This document shows, piece after piece, positions 29,793 to 39,423 of a DNA stretch of 64,000 bases. How positions within the stretch are numbered: the first letter of the stretch is position 1; every line of letters starts with the position of its first letter. The DNA lies in contig PHSP01000001.1 in the NCBI GenBank assembly GCA_002862125.1, positions 1,054,001 to 1,118,000 of the forward strand. Direction: 5' to 3'. The notes under the pieces are model-generated. The model made no database searches, was not told the origin of the DNA, and saw nothing but the letters and a program-made list of their open reading frames with translations. This stretch comes from Methylobacter sp. KS41. GTDB taxonomy: Bacteria > Pseudomonadota > Gammaproteobacteria > Methylococcales > Methylomonadaceae. A program made the translations under genes and the position numbers.

Positions 29793-30767
29793 TTGACGAG
29801 TACAACCCCTAAAATTGCAGTAGTGATACCTTGCTATAAGGTTCGCAAGCACATACTCGGAGTGATCAGCCAGATTGGTCCGGAGGTATCCAGGATTTAC
29901 GCTATCGATGACTGTTGTCCGGACGACTCGGGAGATTTTGTTGAAAGACATTGTAGCGATAAACGAGTCACGGTAATCCGGAATCCGGAAAATCAAGGCG
30001 TTGGCGGTGCGGTTATGTCGGGCTACCAAGCCGCGATTAACGAGGGCATGGACATTATTGTCAAGGTGGACGGCGATGGACAGATGAGCCCAAGTTTGAT
30101 TCCGGATTTTGTAGAGCCGATTGTAGCTGGTCATGCCGACTACACCAAGGGCAATCGCTTCTTCGATCTTGAAGAAATCAGGGCGATGCCGAAGTTGCGT
30201 ATATTCGGCAACGCGGCGCTGTCGTTCATGACCAAAATTTCGTCCGGCTATTGGGATTTATTTGACCCAACCAATGGATACACAGCGATCCACAGAGATG
30301 TCGCCCGGCACCTTCCATTCACAAAAATAAGCCGCCGTTACTTTTTTGAAACCGACATGCTTTTTCGGCTTAACTTACTACGCGCAGTTGTTGTAGACAT
30401 TCCTATGGATGCGAGATATGGCGATGAAGTAAGCAATCTTAATGCTTCGAAAATTGTCGGGGAGTTTTTTTTTAAGCATATCCGCAATCTCGGGAAGAGG
30501 ATTTTTTATAATTATTACCTCAGGGATATGTCTCTTGCGTCATTTGAGCTGCCTATCGGAATTATCATGATTGCATTTGGAACCACCATGGGAATTGTTC
30601 ATTGGATAAACGCATTACAGACCGGCATCCCAACAACAGCAGGAACTGTAATGATTCTCGCGCTACCCATTATAATAGGCATTCAATTTATACTGGCTTT
30701 TATTGGCTATGATATTTCATCCGTGCCAAAAAGACCGTTTCATCTAAGAAGAAAAAGTTCAACCTGA
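29793..30767 (+). CDS. GT2 polyprenyl-phosphate sugar transferase (GtrB/DPM1-like)
   Basis: A 324-residue family-2 glycosyltransferase with VVIPCYKVRKHI at the start, YAIDDCCPDDS (nucleotide binding), VKVDGDGQMSP (DXD), and two C-terminal membrane helices (about residues 245-270 and 280-305). This is the plan of enzymes that load a sugar onto undecaprenyl phosphate, such as GtrB. It starts with TTG; no better start is seen. The next features are a broken EmrE-like gene and a GT-C glycosyltransferase, so a lipid-linked sugar pathway for glycan decoration is likely. Confidence 0.85.
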   Translation: MTSTTPKIAVVIPCYKVRKHILGVISQIGPEVSRIYAIDDCCPDDSGDFVERHCSDKRVTVIRNPENQGVGGAVMSGYQAAINEGMDIIVKVDGDGQMSPSLIPDFVEPIVAGHADYTKGNRFFDLEEIRAMPKLRIFGNAALSFMTKISSGYWDLFDPTNGYTAIHRDVARHLPFTKISRRYFFETDMLFRLNLLRAVVVDIPMDARYGDEVSNLNASKIVGEFFFKHIRNLGKRIFYNYYLRDMSLASFELPIGIIMIAFGTTMGIVHWINALQTGIPTTAGTVMILALPIIIGIQFILAFIGYDISSVPKRPFHLRRKSST

Positions 30768-30783
30768 ACGATCACTTAACATT

Positions 30784-31142
30784 ATGACTATTTGATCGCC
30801 ATAATTTGCGTGGCGGGTATTGCAGCCGGCCAAATTCCATTTAAGCGCCTCTACTATACAGCACAACGGAAGACTTTTTGACCTCGGCGCATTGGTAACT
30901 CTTGTTTTTGCGTTTGCCTTATGCGCTAACAGCCGTAGCATGGATTTGGGTTGTTCAGAAGGTTGAACTTGATCGCGCCTATCCATAGCTGGCTTTGGCA
31001 TTTGCCATGGACCACTAGAAAGTTATTTTAGGTCCATCAAGGGATTTCCCTTCAATATTTGCTTGGGTCTCAATTAATGTTACAGGGACAATTCTGGCCG
31101 CAAATCCTTATCAATTTGTCGTTTTCTCATATCAAATACTAG
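30784..31142 (+). pseudogene. EmrE/DMT-type small membrane transporter, degenerate
   Basis: Joining frames gives a recognisable four-helix small transporter: YLIAIICVAGIAAGQIPFKR, then TIQHNGRLFDLGALVTLVF, then TAVAWIWVVQKVELDRAYP, then FAWVSINVTGTILAAN. This is the pattern of EmrE-like/ArnE-type proteins found beside polyprenyl-phosphate sugar transferases, where they are thought to flip the lipid-linked sugar. At least two frameshifts and two stops (after DRAYP and in MDH*K) interrupt it, so it cannot be made. It lies exactly between the GtrB-like and GT-C genes. Confidence 0.8.
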
Positions 31143-31151
31143 AGATCAAAC

Positions 31152-32831
31152 ATGCATTTTCAAAATTTTCATGGAAAAACAAATATATTTTTATTTGGAT
31201 TTATTCTCGCCGCTGCTTTATTTGGAACATTAACATATAGAAACCTTGATCTGTATGCACTTGTAATGGCGGATGAATACGCATATAGCAAGTTTTCCAG
31301 GCTCCTGCCCCTGGCTGATGCAATCGCGCCAAGCTACCTATATTTAGCGATATATCGCACTACTAGTCTTTGTGGTGACGGGTTTTACGATTGCGCGAAA
31401 ATATTTAACGCCTTATTTTTCGTTGCCAGCGCGCCTTTTATCTATTTGACAGCAAAACGAATATGCCCGGGAAATATTGCATTAATTGTTGCATTGCTGG
31501 CTCTACTCGGACCGATTAATAGCTATACAGCGTACTACATGCCGGAAGCGCTATATTTTTTCTCCTTTTGGCTTCTCACATGGTTTATTTTAGGACTGAA
31601 TCATTCCTCCAGCTTAAAGTCATGGTGTATTGGAGGAGTATTATTAGGATTCTCTGCACTGATTAAACCGCACGCTTTGTTTTTTTTACCTGCAATCGCC
31701 ATTTACATTCTATATATAAGCAGAAAAGAAAATGGCAAATGGTTTCTACAGGCATTCAGGAATGCCGGTTCTTTTATTGCCTTTTCGTTTCTAAGCAAAT
31801 TTTTAATTGGGTATTTTTTTGCTGGCAAGGCGGGAGTCACTCTTTTTGGCCCCTTTTATGAATCAACAGCAAGCTCAATTCCATTCAACTTTCAACACTA
31901 CCTGAAAGTGCTTGCGCTATTCATTGAAAGCCTCACAGGTCACGCCTTAGCGATCTGCTTAATGTTCGGCGCACCGATCGCTATAGCAACCAATACTTTG
32001 TTAAATGCAATTTTTTCTAGGATCCCAATACAATCTGCTCAAAAGACTTCGTTTTATTCGCTTGCGGTTCTAGTTAACCTTGTTCTAATTGCCGCTCTTT
32101 ATACTGCTACGACGGTCGCAAATGCCGGCTTGGAATTCGAATCAATCGCGCGTATTCATTTGCGCTACTACAATTTCGCTTTTCCCTTGCTGCTCATTAT
32201 TGCGGCATCCCAATTGTCATTAGAGTCAGCCGCTAGCGAGGCTAGATGGAGGGCGATTATTGCCTTTCCTATCGCAGTAGCTATTCTATACGCTGTTTAC
32301 ACGCGCATGACCCCTTTTTGGCCTAATTTTATTGATAGCCCAGAACTACGTGGATTTACTCGTATCAAGTATGCCTTTTATGTCCTCGGAGGATTGTCTT
32401 TTTTTACGCTTGTTTTATGGGTTTATTCGGCTCGGACCGGGGCTAAAGTTTTCCTTTTCCTTTTTATGCCGCTTACGGTCGCCTATTCAACTCATAATGT
32501 TAATATGGACCTCAGGGCGCGTTTAATACCCGATGTTTATGATACTGCGGGGATTTTTACAAAACAGTACTTATCGGATGAGGACCGCTCTAAACTACTG
32601 GTTGTTGGCTCTGATCGTCTTAGAATATTCAGGTCGTTATTTTATCTTGATAACCCGCATTCTTCACAGGAAACTATTCCTGAAGGTAGTAGTTATAATT
32701 TAGCCAGCCTCCCCACAGGCAAAGAATGGATTTTAGTTATCGGTAATCATCCGCTGTCTGAAAAGCCTACCTTTCAATTGCCAATGAATGGTTTTAAACT
32801 CGTTCGTATAAGCGGCACGAACAAAAACTGA
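31152..32831 (+). CDS. Multi-pass membrane glycosyltransferase (GT-C type)
   Basis: A 559-residue integral membrane protein with about ten to twelve hydrophobic segments. An early luminal loop holds YALVMADEYAYSKFSRLLP, an acidic motif like the catalytic Asp/Glu of ArnT/PMT-type GT-C enzymes. A soluble C-terminal part (about 440-559) ends the protein. GT-C enzymes take sugar from a polyprenyl-phosphate carrier on the periplasmic side. Placed after a GtrB-like GT2, it is the likely acceptor-side transferase. The exact family (GT39, GT83 or other) is not certain. Confidence 0.65.
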   Translation: MHFQNFHGKTNIFLFGFILAAALFGTLTYRNLDLYALVMADEYAYSKFSRLLPLADAIAPSYLYLAIYRTTSLCGDGFYDCAKIFNALFFVASAPFIYLTAKRICPGNIALIVALLALLGPINSYTAYYMPEALYFFSFWLLTWFILGLNHSSSLKSWCIGGVLLGFSALIKPHALFFLPAIAIYILYISRKENGKWFLQAFRNAGSFIAFSFLSKFLIGYFFAGKAGVTLFGPFYESTASSIPFNFQHYLKVLALFIESLTGHALAICLMFGAPIAIATNTLLNAIFSRIPIQSAQKTSFYSLAVLVNLVLIAALYTATTVANAGLEFESIARIHLRYYNFAFPLLLIIAASQLSLESAASEARWRAIIAFPIAVAILYAVYTRMTPFWPNFIDSPELRGFTRIKYAFYVLGGLSFFTLVLWVYSARTGAKVFLFLFMPLTVAYSTHNVNMDLRARLIPDVYDTAGIFTKQYLSDEDRSKLLVVGSDRLRIFRSLFYLDNPHSSQETIPEGSSYNLASLPTGKEWILVIGNHPLSEKPTFQLPMNGFKLVRISGTNKN

Positions 32832-33373
32832 TCTTGCCAGGATTTCATGAACACCCTTCTAGACTGCTTTTTTGTCTCAAAAGCTTCAAGACTTATACTG
32901 TCTAGGCAAGGCTTGCGCCAATGATGAGATTTTGCTTGTACGCCGGTGTTGCTCCAATTACAATTAAATTCAACAATGTGGTAGGATTAGTTAACTGCAC
33001 AAATCGGAATTGTGATGATGTTTAATAAGAATATAAGGAGATGGTGCAATATTTTCTCCGTTTGTGGGGCCTACATCCAATGCAAAAGTTATATCTCTTT
33101 CTATTCTATGCCTATTCCTGTGTGGCATAGGATTATGTAATTGGCAACCATGTAACTTTCGACCATTCAGTATGCTGTAATGGAAACGTTTTAATTGAAG
33201 ATAATTTCTATATTCATTTTGGTATTCAAATTTTTCAAGGCAAACAAGAAAACCGTTGACGAAAGGGCGCGGGGCTAAAGTCGGGATGGGCATTATGTTA
33301 CTAAAACCATGGCATCCGGAATAACGGTTTATAATAACCCTGCTAGGCCTTTAATAAAAAAGCCCTAAGAAGA
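32832..33373. other. Gene-poor interval
   Basis: About 540 bases with only short open frames, none with a good start or recognisable motif. It presumably contains the promoter of the MaoC gene at 33383. Confidence 0.45.
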
Positions 33374-33394
33374 AAATGACAAATGACAAATGAC
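33374..33394 (+). repeat. Three tandem 7-bp repeats at a start codon
   Basis: AAATGAC is repeated three times without mismatch. Each copy carries an ATG in a different frame (33376, 33383, 33390). Only the 33383 ATG opens the MaoC-like gene. A change in copy number would alter the leader and the competing starts. Confidence 0.8.
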
Positions 33395-33835
33395 AAAAAT
33401 GAATTTCGTAGTCTCACGATTGATGAGATTCAAATTGGTATGCGAGCAACGCATTCACATACCGTAACTGATGCAGATGTCAAATCATTTGCGGCGCTTA
33501 CTGGTGACAATAATCCTTTGCATCTCAATGATGAATTCGCGAAAAGTTCAAAATTTGGAGCCCGAATTGTTCATGGGATGTTTTTAGCTAGTTTTTTCCC
33601 TTCACTTATGTGTAATCAGATTACAGGCCCAGGTTCTGTATATGTTTCACAAACACTACGTTTTAAAAAACCGGTTTATGTTGGCGATACTGTTGTAGCT
33701 GAAGTTATCGTAAGCTCGGTTAATATCGCTAAAAGGCGTGTTTTTTTTAATGCCGCATGTTCCGTGAATGAATCAGTTGTAATTGAAGGCGAGGGAGAAG
33801 CATTCATACCAAAGCCACGCCGTACAAGTGAGTAG
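33383..33835 (+). CDS. MaoC-like hot-dog dehydratase
   Basis: A 150-residue R-hydratase-like protein (2-enoyl-CoA or -ACP hydratase type). The catalytic segment LTGDNNPLHLNDEFA supplies Asp and His, followed by RIVHGMFLASF, the hydratase-2 signature. It starts in a tandem ATGAC repeat. It stands among glycan genes (GT-C upstream, GNAT downstream) rather than fatty-acid genes, so its product could feed an acyl group for glycan modification. Another MaoC protein occurs in the cassette at 43.7 kb. Confidence 0.88.
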   Translation: MTNDKNEFRSLTIDEIQIGMRATHSHTVTDADVKSFAALTGDNNPLHLNDEFAKSSKFGARIVHGMFLASFFPSLMCNQITGPGSVYVSQTLRFKKPVYVGDTVVAEVIVSSVNIAKRRVFFNAACSVNESVVIEGEGEAFIPKPRRTSE

Positions 33836-34027
33836 GAAGAGCTTTACTTCGAATAATGCCGCTGATAAAGCGCTTAAGCAATCTCTGGACAGGGCTATTC
33901 AGAGAATGCTTACATAGCACAGAATACCAGGATGCGTTTCTATCTTAAAGTGCTAAAGCACGAAACTCCAGACCTGAATTACAGGAGCTCTGTGCTGGGT
34001 ATATTTAGTTATAGGCAGGTGAAATAG

Positions 34028-34915
34028 ATGGTTTTGGCCAGTACAATACAGAAAATCGGTTCCTTATCAAACCATGAACTCGTACGGGTAAAAGAACTAA
34101 TGCTTACCGTATGGCCTAAAGCCGCTTTCTATACGTTTGAATATCTGGACTGGCTCTACCGGTTAAACCCGGCAGGAACGGCCGAGACCTTCAATGTCTG
34201 GGCCGGAGATAGCATTATAGCGCACTATGCCGCCATACCTATTGTCGCGAATTTATTTGGTCATGAAGAGCGGGGCTTGCTATCACTGAATACAGTTGTA
34301 CATCCGGATTTTCAAGGAAAAGGTTACTTTAAATCCCTTGCCCTCAGTACCTATGAGGAGGCGAAATTAAGAAACGCAAGTTTTGTATTCGGGATAGGTA
34401 ATGCCCAAAGCACTCTTCTGGGGCAAAGGCTACTTAAATTCCAGAAGGTCTCGCCATTAACCGTTAAGCTTGGTTTAGGCAACGTTAGGCGCAAGACTGA
34501 ACCAAGCGCTTTGCCGTGCTTTCAAGTCAAATGGGATGAAAAAAGCCTTGCTTGGCGGCTGAATAGACCGGATGCCGAATATCGCGTAACATCCAATTCA
34601 AGTGGGACATGGCTGTGGAGAAATACGGGCACTTATGGGATTTACGCAGAAATGGGCTGGTTTTCAACAGAGGCGAAGCAATTAAAAAGCGCCTTTTCTC
34701 AGGTTGGCACTATGCCAACGATTACGCCGAACCCCGTAAAGTTATGGATTGGATTAGATCAGCGTTGCGAATGGGCAGGTTACCGGTATTATGACCTGCC
34801 GGAGCGCTTCAAGCCATCGCCATTGAACCTGGTTTTCAAGGATCTGACAAACCTGAACAGAGTGCTTGTACCGGAAACTACCCGGATATCTCTTCTTGAC
34901 TTCGATGCCTACTAA
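34028..34915 (+). CDS. GNAT family N-acetyltransferase
   Basis: A 295-residue protein with an N-terminal GNAT fold: LLSLNTVVHPDFQGKGYFKSLA contains the acetyl-CoA binding Q/RxxGxG/A-type loop (QGKGYF). The C-terminal half is a second, less conserved domain, as in FemAB-like or glycan-locus acyltransferases. AGGTGA precedes the ATG by six bases. It probably acylates an amino sugar or another amine in the neighbouring glycan pathway; the substrate is unknown. Confidence 0.75.
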   Translation: MVLASTIQKIGSLSNHELVRVKELMLTVWPKAAFYTFEYLDWLYRLNPAGTAETFNVWAGDSIIAHYAAIPIVANLFGHEERGLLSLNTVVHPDFQGKGYFKSLALSTYEEAKLRNASFVFGIGNAQSTLLGQRLLKFQKVSPLTVKLGLGNVRRKTEPSALPCFQVKWDEKSLAWRLNRPDAEYRVTSNSSGTWLWRNTGTYGIYAEMGWFSTEAKQLKSAFSQVGTMPTITPNPVKLWIGLDQRCEWAGYRYYDLPERFKPSPLNLVFKDLTNLNRVLVPETTRISLLDFDAY

Positions 34916-35054
34916 GAACGTTTAGCCCAAAGCCATGACAAAAACATCCATTCAATCGAATGAACTGAATGTCAATTACAGACCACTGTCTGTTAACAGG
35001 ATGCGTTAGGTTGATACACTGAACAAAGTCTCTACAAATAAGAAATTTCTTAAA

Positions 35055-35477
35055 TTGAAAATAATTGATTACGCCAGACAAACACGAATAATACAAATTG
35101 TACTGTTCGGGATTATGGGTGGGTTAAGTACGCTTGCCGACACTTTGATAACGACAATGTCCTATCGTTTTACAAAAGACTTGGCCTTATCGGTTTTGCT
35201 CGGCTATATCAGCTCATTACTGATCGGGTATATTTTACATAAAAAAGTTACATTCAAGTCAAAACGTATGAATAAGTCTTCATTGAAAAGATACGCCATA
35301 GCTGCAGTTGCGGGGTATTTCGTCAGTTTATTCATCGTTAGGGCTTTCATGTATGCATTAAGAGCGGATGATGCGTTTTTTCCGAAAATATTATCCATTC
35401 CTTTTGTGGCGCTGTTTTCTTTCTTGCTGGGAAAATTCTGGGTATTTCGAGAGGAGCCCGAATATGCCCTTAAATAG
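35055..35477 (+). CDS. GtrA family membrane protein (candidate lipid-linked sugar flippase)
   Basis: A 140-residue protein with four predicted membrane helices. The family pattern FGIMGGLSTLADTL...LGYISSLLIGYILHKKVTF and C-terminal FLLGKFWVF is clear. GtrA proteins are proposed to flip undecaprenyl-phosphate-linked sugars made by GtrB-type enzymes. The start is a TTG with no good ribosome binding site. The GtrB-like partner is 4.3 kb upstream, and the EmrE-like candidate flippase between them is dead, so GtrA may now fill that role. Confidence 0.85.
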   Translation: MKIIDYARQTRIIQIVLFGIMGGLSTLADTLITTMSYRFTKDLALSVLLGYISSLLIGYILHKKVTFKSKRMNKSSLKRYAIAAVAGYFVSLFIVRAFMYALRADDAFFPKILSIPFVALFSFLLGKFWVFREEPEYALK

Positions 35478-35554
35478 AGCAGCCCCTCTTTCTACGAAGC
35501 GCGCTCGGTTAGACGCCGCCCAAACTTATCTATTGTTTCTTTACTAAACAAACG

Positions 35555-36349
35555 ATGGCTCAATCAACAGCCTTATTTCTATTTGCTCATCAAGACGATG
35601 AATTTGGCGTTTTCTATGAAATTCATCGTTTAGTCAGTCGTGACGATAAAGTGATCGTTGTCTACTTAACATCCGGTACTTCAGACGGAAGCCCGTCCTT
35701 TATCAGGAATGCGGAAAGTACCTCTGTATTGAAAAAACTAGGAGTACAAGAAAACAATATTGTTTTTTTGGGAACAAATGCTGGAATTCCTGATGGGGAC
35801 CTTTGCAGCCATTTAGAAGTTGCCTACCGCGGCATTGCCGGGTTAATTGCCAAGGACAAAATACCTGAAAAGTTGTATTTTCACGCCTGGGAAGGCGGAC
35901 ATCAAGATCACGATGCGGCCCACCTGACCGGCCTTGTATTGGGCGAACAATTCGGCATCATTGAACATTGCTATCAGTTCCCGTTGTATACAGGCGCCGG
36001 TCTTCCTGCCGCCTTTTTTAGGCTGTTTTTTTGTTTGCCTGAAAATGGGACGCCTAATTTGACAACTATTCCCTGGCGACAAAGAATTGAATTCGTAAAA
36101 TTTTGTTTTCACTATCCATCTCAATTCAAAACGTGGATTGGTTTGTTCCCGTTTTTTTTGTTTCATTACGTCTTCTTTGGAACTCAAGTTCTGCAACCGG
36201 TTTCAGTAAAGCGAATACAACGGCCACCCCATTTAGGAAAATTGCTGTACGAGCGCAGAGGGTTCTATAGTTATAAAAAATTTTCGGAGGTTACCGGCAA
36301 TTTTATTAGTCGACTCTCTGAAGCAAGAAACGATGAGAAAATTATGTGA
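35555..36349 (+). CDS. PIG-L family deacetylase
   Basis: A 264-residue zinc-dependent amidase-like protein of the PIG-L/LmbE family. The metal site motif AHQDDE is at residues 11-16 and the second metal ligand motif GGHQDHDAAH is near residue 115. Members deacetylate GlcNAc-linked lipids or glycan precursors. It closes the 29.8-36.3 kb glycan region and lies 80 bases before argH. Confidence 0.88.
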   Translation: MAQSTALFLFAHQDDEFGVFYEIHRLVSRDDKVIVVYLTSGTSDGSPSFIRNAESTSVLKKLGVQENNIVFLGTNAGIPDGDLCSHLEVAYRGIAGLIAKDKIPEKLYFHAWEGGHQDHDAAHLTGLVLGEQFGIIEHCYQFPLYTGAGLPAAFFRLFFCLPENGTPNLTTIPWRQRIEFVKFCFHYPSQFKTWIGLFPFFLFHYVFFGTQVLQPVSVKRIQRPPHLGKLLYERRGFYSYKKFSEVTGNFISRLSEARNDEKIM

Positions 36350-36428
36350 TTCCCCTGATTAATTAGCTGCATTTAGATTCTTCCTTTAACCTTTAACTAT
36401 ATAATTTCGCACTTTTTAGTAAATCACC

Positions 36429-37823
36429 ATGACTACCGTTAATTCCGAAAAACTTTCCAGCGCCCGTTTCGCCCAGGCAACCGATGCTTTTGTTGAGGTA
36501 TTTACCGCTTCTGTCGATTTTGACCAGCGCATGGCCCAGCAAGATATTCAGGGCTCGATCGCTCATGCCGCGATGTTGATGCACTGCGGCATCCTGACTG
36601 AAAAGGAACGTGACGCAATTGTTAGCGGCCTGAAACAAATCGGCAAAGAAATAGTAAACGGCGAGTTTGTCTGGTCTATAAAGCAGGAAGATGTGCATAT
36701 GAACATTGAAGCCAGACTGACTGATTTAATAGGCATAGCCGGGAAGAAACTACATACCGGCCGCTCTCGTAACGATCAGGTAGCAACGGACATTCGCCTC
36801 TATCTGCGCGATGAAATCAAACACATCACCGATCAGCTCACACGCCTGCAAACAGCTATCCTGGATTTGGCAGAGCGGCATGCGGACACCATCATGCCGG
36901 GCTTTACGCATTTGCAGGTCGCCCAGCCGATTACTTTCGGTCATCACCTGATGGCTTGGTTTGAAATGTTAGCCCGCGACCGTGAAAGGCTCGAAGATTG
37001 CTGTAAACGGGTCAATATCATGCCCTTAGGCGCGGCCGCATTAGCCGGAACCAGCTACCCGATTGACCGCCAGATGACTTCTGATTTACTGGGTTTCAGC
37101 CGGCCCTCGGCCAATTCACTCGATTCGGTGAGTGACCGTGATTTTGCGATTGAATTTACAGCGGCTGGCAGCTTGATCATGATGCACTTGTCGCGCTTCT
37201 CGGAAGAATTAATCTTGTGGTCGAGCGCCCAGTTTGATTTTATCGAGATGCCTGATGCCTTCTGCACGGGTTCATCGATTATGCCGCAAAAGAAAAATCC
37301 CGATGTACCCGAACTGGTGCGCGGCAAATCGGGACGGGTAACGGGCCATTTAATGTCGCTGCTGATGCTGATGAAAAGCCAGCCATTAGCCTATAACAAA
37401 GACAATCAGGAAGATAAAGAGCCGCTGTTTGATACCGCCGATACTTTGATCAATTGTTTGCGGGCTTATGCTGACATGGTCCCGCATATCAGCGCCAAAA
37501 AATCCAATATGTACAGCTCAGCCAAGCGCGGCTTTGCCACCGCAACCGACCTTGCCGATTATCTGGTGCGCAAAGGCATGGCTTTCCGTGATGCCCATGA
37601 AATTGTTGGCTTGGCGGTGCGATTAGGGTTGGAAAGCAAGCGTGACTTATCAGAAATCTCGTTAACCGAGTTACAGCAGTTTTCATCGCTCATCACTGCG
37701 GATGTTTTTGATTTTTTAACCCTCGAAGGTTCAGTTTCTTCACGTAAACATATCGGCGGCACTGCCCCTGATACTGTCAGGAGCGCAATTCAGACTGCAC
37801 GACACGCTATGTCAGCTTTGTAA
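36429..37823 (+). CDS. argH: Argininosuccinate lyase
   Basis: A 464-residue fumarase/aspartase-superfamily enzyme that splits argininosuccinate to arginine and fumarate. The signature loop [12 protein letters not shown] (catalytic serine) is near residue 280. [12 protein letters not shown] and [11 protein letters not shown] are also diagnostic. Full length. It is monocistronic here; the following ~300 bases hold no gene. Confidence 0.97.
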   Translation: MTTVNSEKLSSARFAQATDAFVEVFTASVDFDQRMAQQDIQGSIAHAAMLMHCGILTEKERDAIVSGLKQIGKEIVNGEFVWSIKQEDVHMNIEARLTDLIGIAGKKLHTGRSRNDQVATDIRLYLRDEIKHITDQLTRLQTAILDLAERHADTIMPGFTHLQVAQPITFGHHLMAWFEMLARDRERLEDCCKRVNIMPLGAAALAGTSYPIDRQMTSDLLGFSRPSANSLDSVSDRDFAIEFTAAGSLIMMHLSRFSEELILWSSAQFDFIEMPDAFCTGSSIMPQKKNPDVPELVRGKSGRVTGHLMSLLMLMKSQPLAYNKDNQEDKEPLFDTADTLINCLRAYADMVPHISAKKSNMYSSAKRGFATATDLADYLVRKGMAFRDAHEIVGLAVRLGLESKRDLSEISLTELQQFSSLITADVFDFLTLEGSVSSRKHIGGTAPDTVRSAIQTARHAMSAL

Positions 37824-38121
37824 ATCACCACTTTATGCAATCTAGCCATGTCAATCCACGGGTTGCTCAGCAAAGTTTTCCAAAGCCAGAAACAATGCGC
37901 CTTTTTCGGCAACTTGCATCCGGAAAAGACAAGCTTAGAAGGAGTTAAAACTGCTCAAGTAATTCGAAACAGGCAACTATCCTAAGGAAACATGGCAGCT
38001 TTTTAGCAGTTTTTGACTTTAGCAGGATAATTTTGCCCGCAGATTGATATAGCTTGGTCTTTGTAAATATTTGCGACAGAACCTTTTAACAACCGGCACT
38101 TGTAAGAACAGAAGGAGGGTT

Positions 38122-38883
38122 TCACGTTGGTTGGACGTAATTTTTCATGAATATAAAATTTGCCGAGCAAGGCAAGAGAGGATGAAGAAAAGGGATACTG
38201 TCCCGGATAATTGAAATAGCCTGCACTGCCTTAAATGGACCTCTTTTTATGATGGAAGGATAATAGTCCACATACATATCAAGCCCGGCTTCCAGAGCAA
38301 GCTTGCGAAGTTCGGAGGTTATCAACATATCCTCCGGTACTTCCGGCCTTGTTCTCTCAAGTCTCCAGCGCGCCAAAGAATAGAGATATCTTGGTGTGGC
38401 TGGCTCATTAAAGTAAATTGCCTTTCCGCCCGGCTTCAGCATACGGCTTATTTCACGAAGAGTTCTCCTGTGAGCCAGGAAATGATGAGCAGCCGCAAAA
38501 CAGAATATTAAATCCAATGAGTCATCGCTTTCATTTATTTCATAGCTTGTGCATGCATATGAGTTATCGATTTTTACCTCGAACAAGCGCTCCCATTTTG
38601 GTAAGGACATGACTGCATATTTGCTAATATCAGTTGCAGTGACATGCGCGTTGGGAAACAACTTCTTGTATACGCAAGAGGCCCAGCCCTGCCCCCCTCC
38701 AAGCTCTAAGACTCTGCCATTGATTACAAGCTCTTTGTGATGCCTATTGATGCAATCCAAAAACACCGCTGCATCCGTAACTTTGTTGACAATGTTGTGT
38801 ATTGAATCCGCCTCTGGAGACTCATGCTCAGAATCACGCCAGAATTCTATTTCTATTTTCTGCTTTGATTCAATTTCCGACAT
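38122..38883 (-). CDS. Class I SAM-dependent methyltransferase
   Basis: A 253-residue methyltransferase. Motif I is VLELGGGQGWAS, followed by TATDISKYAV and a post-motif segment IFCFAAAHHFLAHRRTL, then MLKPGGKAIYFNEP. ATG 38883 is preferred over 38934: GGAG lies eight bases upstream. The substrate is not evident; its location next to an FkbM methyltransferase and glycan genes suggests modification of a surface molecule. Confidence 0.85.
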   Translation of the reverse strand: MSEIESKQKIEIEFWRDSEHESPEADSIHNIVNKVTDAAVFLDCINRHHKELVINGRVLELGGGQGWASCVYKKLFPNAHVTATDISKYAVMSLPKWERLFEVKIDNSYACTSYEINESDDSLDLIFCFAAAHHFLAHRRTLREISRMLKPGGKAIYFNEPATPRYLYSLARWRLERTRPEVPEDMLITSELRKLALEAGLDMYVDYYPSIIKRGPFKAVQAISIIRDSIPFLHPLLPCSANFIFMKNYVQPT

Positions 38884-39423
38884 TTCCGTGGCTCCATATT
38901 GGCTGCTGAAGTTCTGTACTATCAAAGCGTACATTTGCGTTCAAAGTAATCTTCAATATTTTATTAATTGCCCATATTATCAAAATTCTATTGGCATTTG
39001 AAGGCGATAAGTAGGCCAGCTGAAACAAATACCATTCCCTGTGCGGCAGCATTGGCATCAAAAAAAAGCGCTTCTACACGCTTATAAAGCCTTTGACATT
39101 ACCCGTCGTAAGGTAAGCTTTGCCCTACTGTTTTGGACTTGATACCATCCACTGTAATGGGCTGCTGGTTGTTGTCCGCCTTAGGCGACTGCATCAATAC
39201 CAGCATAGGAAAGCATAACCTCCTTTTCGTATGTCAGGCAGCTTATCGCCAAGGTCGCCCATCAATGATGATTGAGATCGGGTTTGCCCCAAACCCGCAA
39301 TCCCATGAAAAACACTATATTCTCATGTTGTCTAGCAGGACGGCTTGATAATTTTTCAGGAAAATTCAGTTATTAACAAAAAGATCTTAAATTCGATTAG
39401 CGCATAAGAATTCAAACAACCAT
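38884..39423. other. Gene-poor interval
   Basis: About 540 bases between two minus-strand methyltransferase genes. Only short frames without convincing starts are seen; the 71-codon plus frame at 39133-39348 has no recognisable motif. Confidence 0.4.

Noticed and set aside
39181-39216. 11-codon minus-strand frame behind an AAGGAGG sequence
   Set aside because: Spacing between AAGGAGG and ATG is only two bases and the product is tiny; probably chance.
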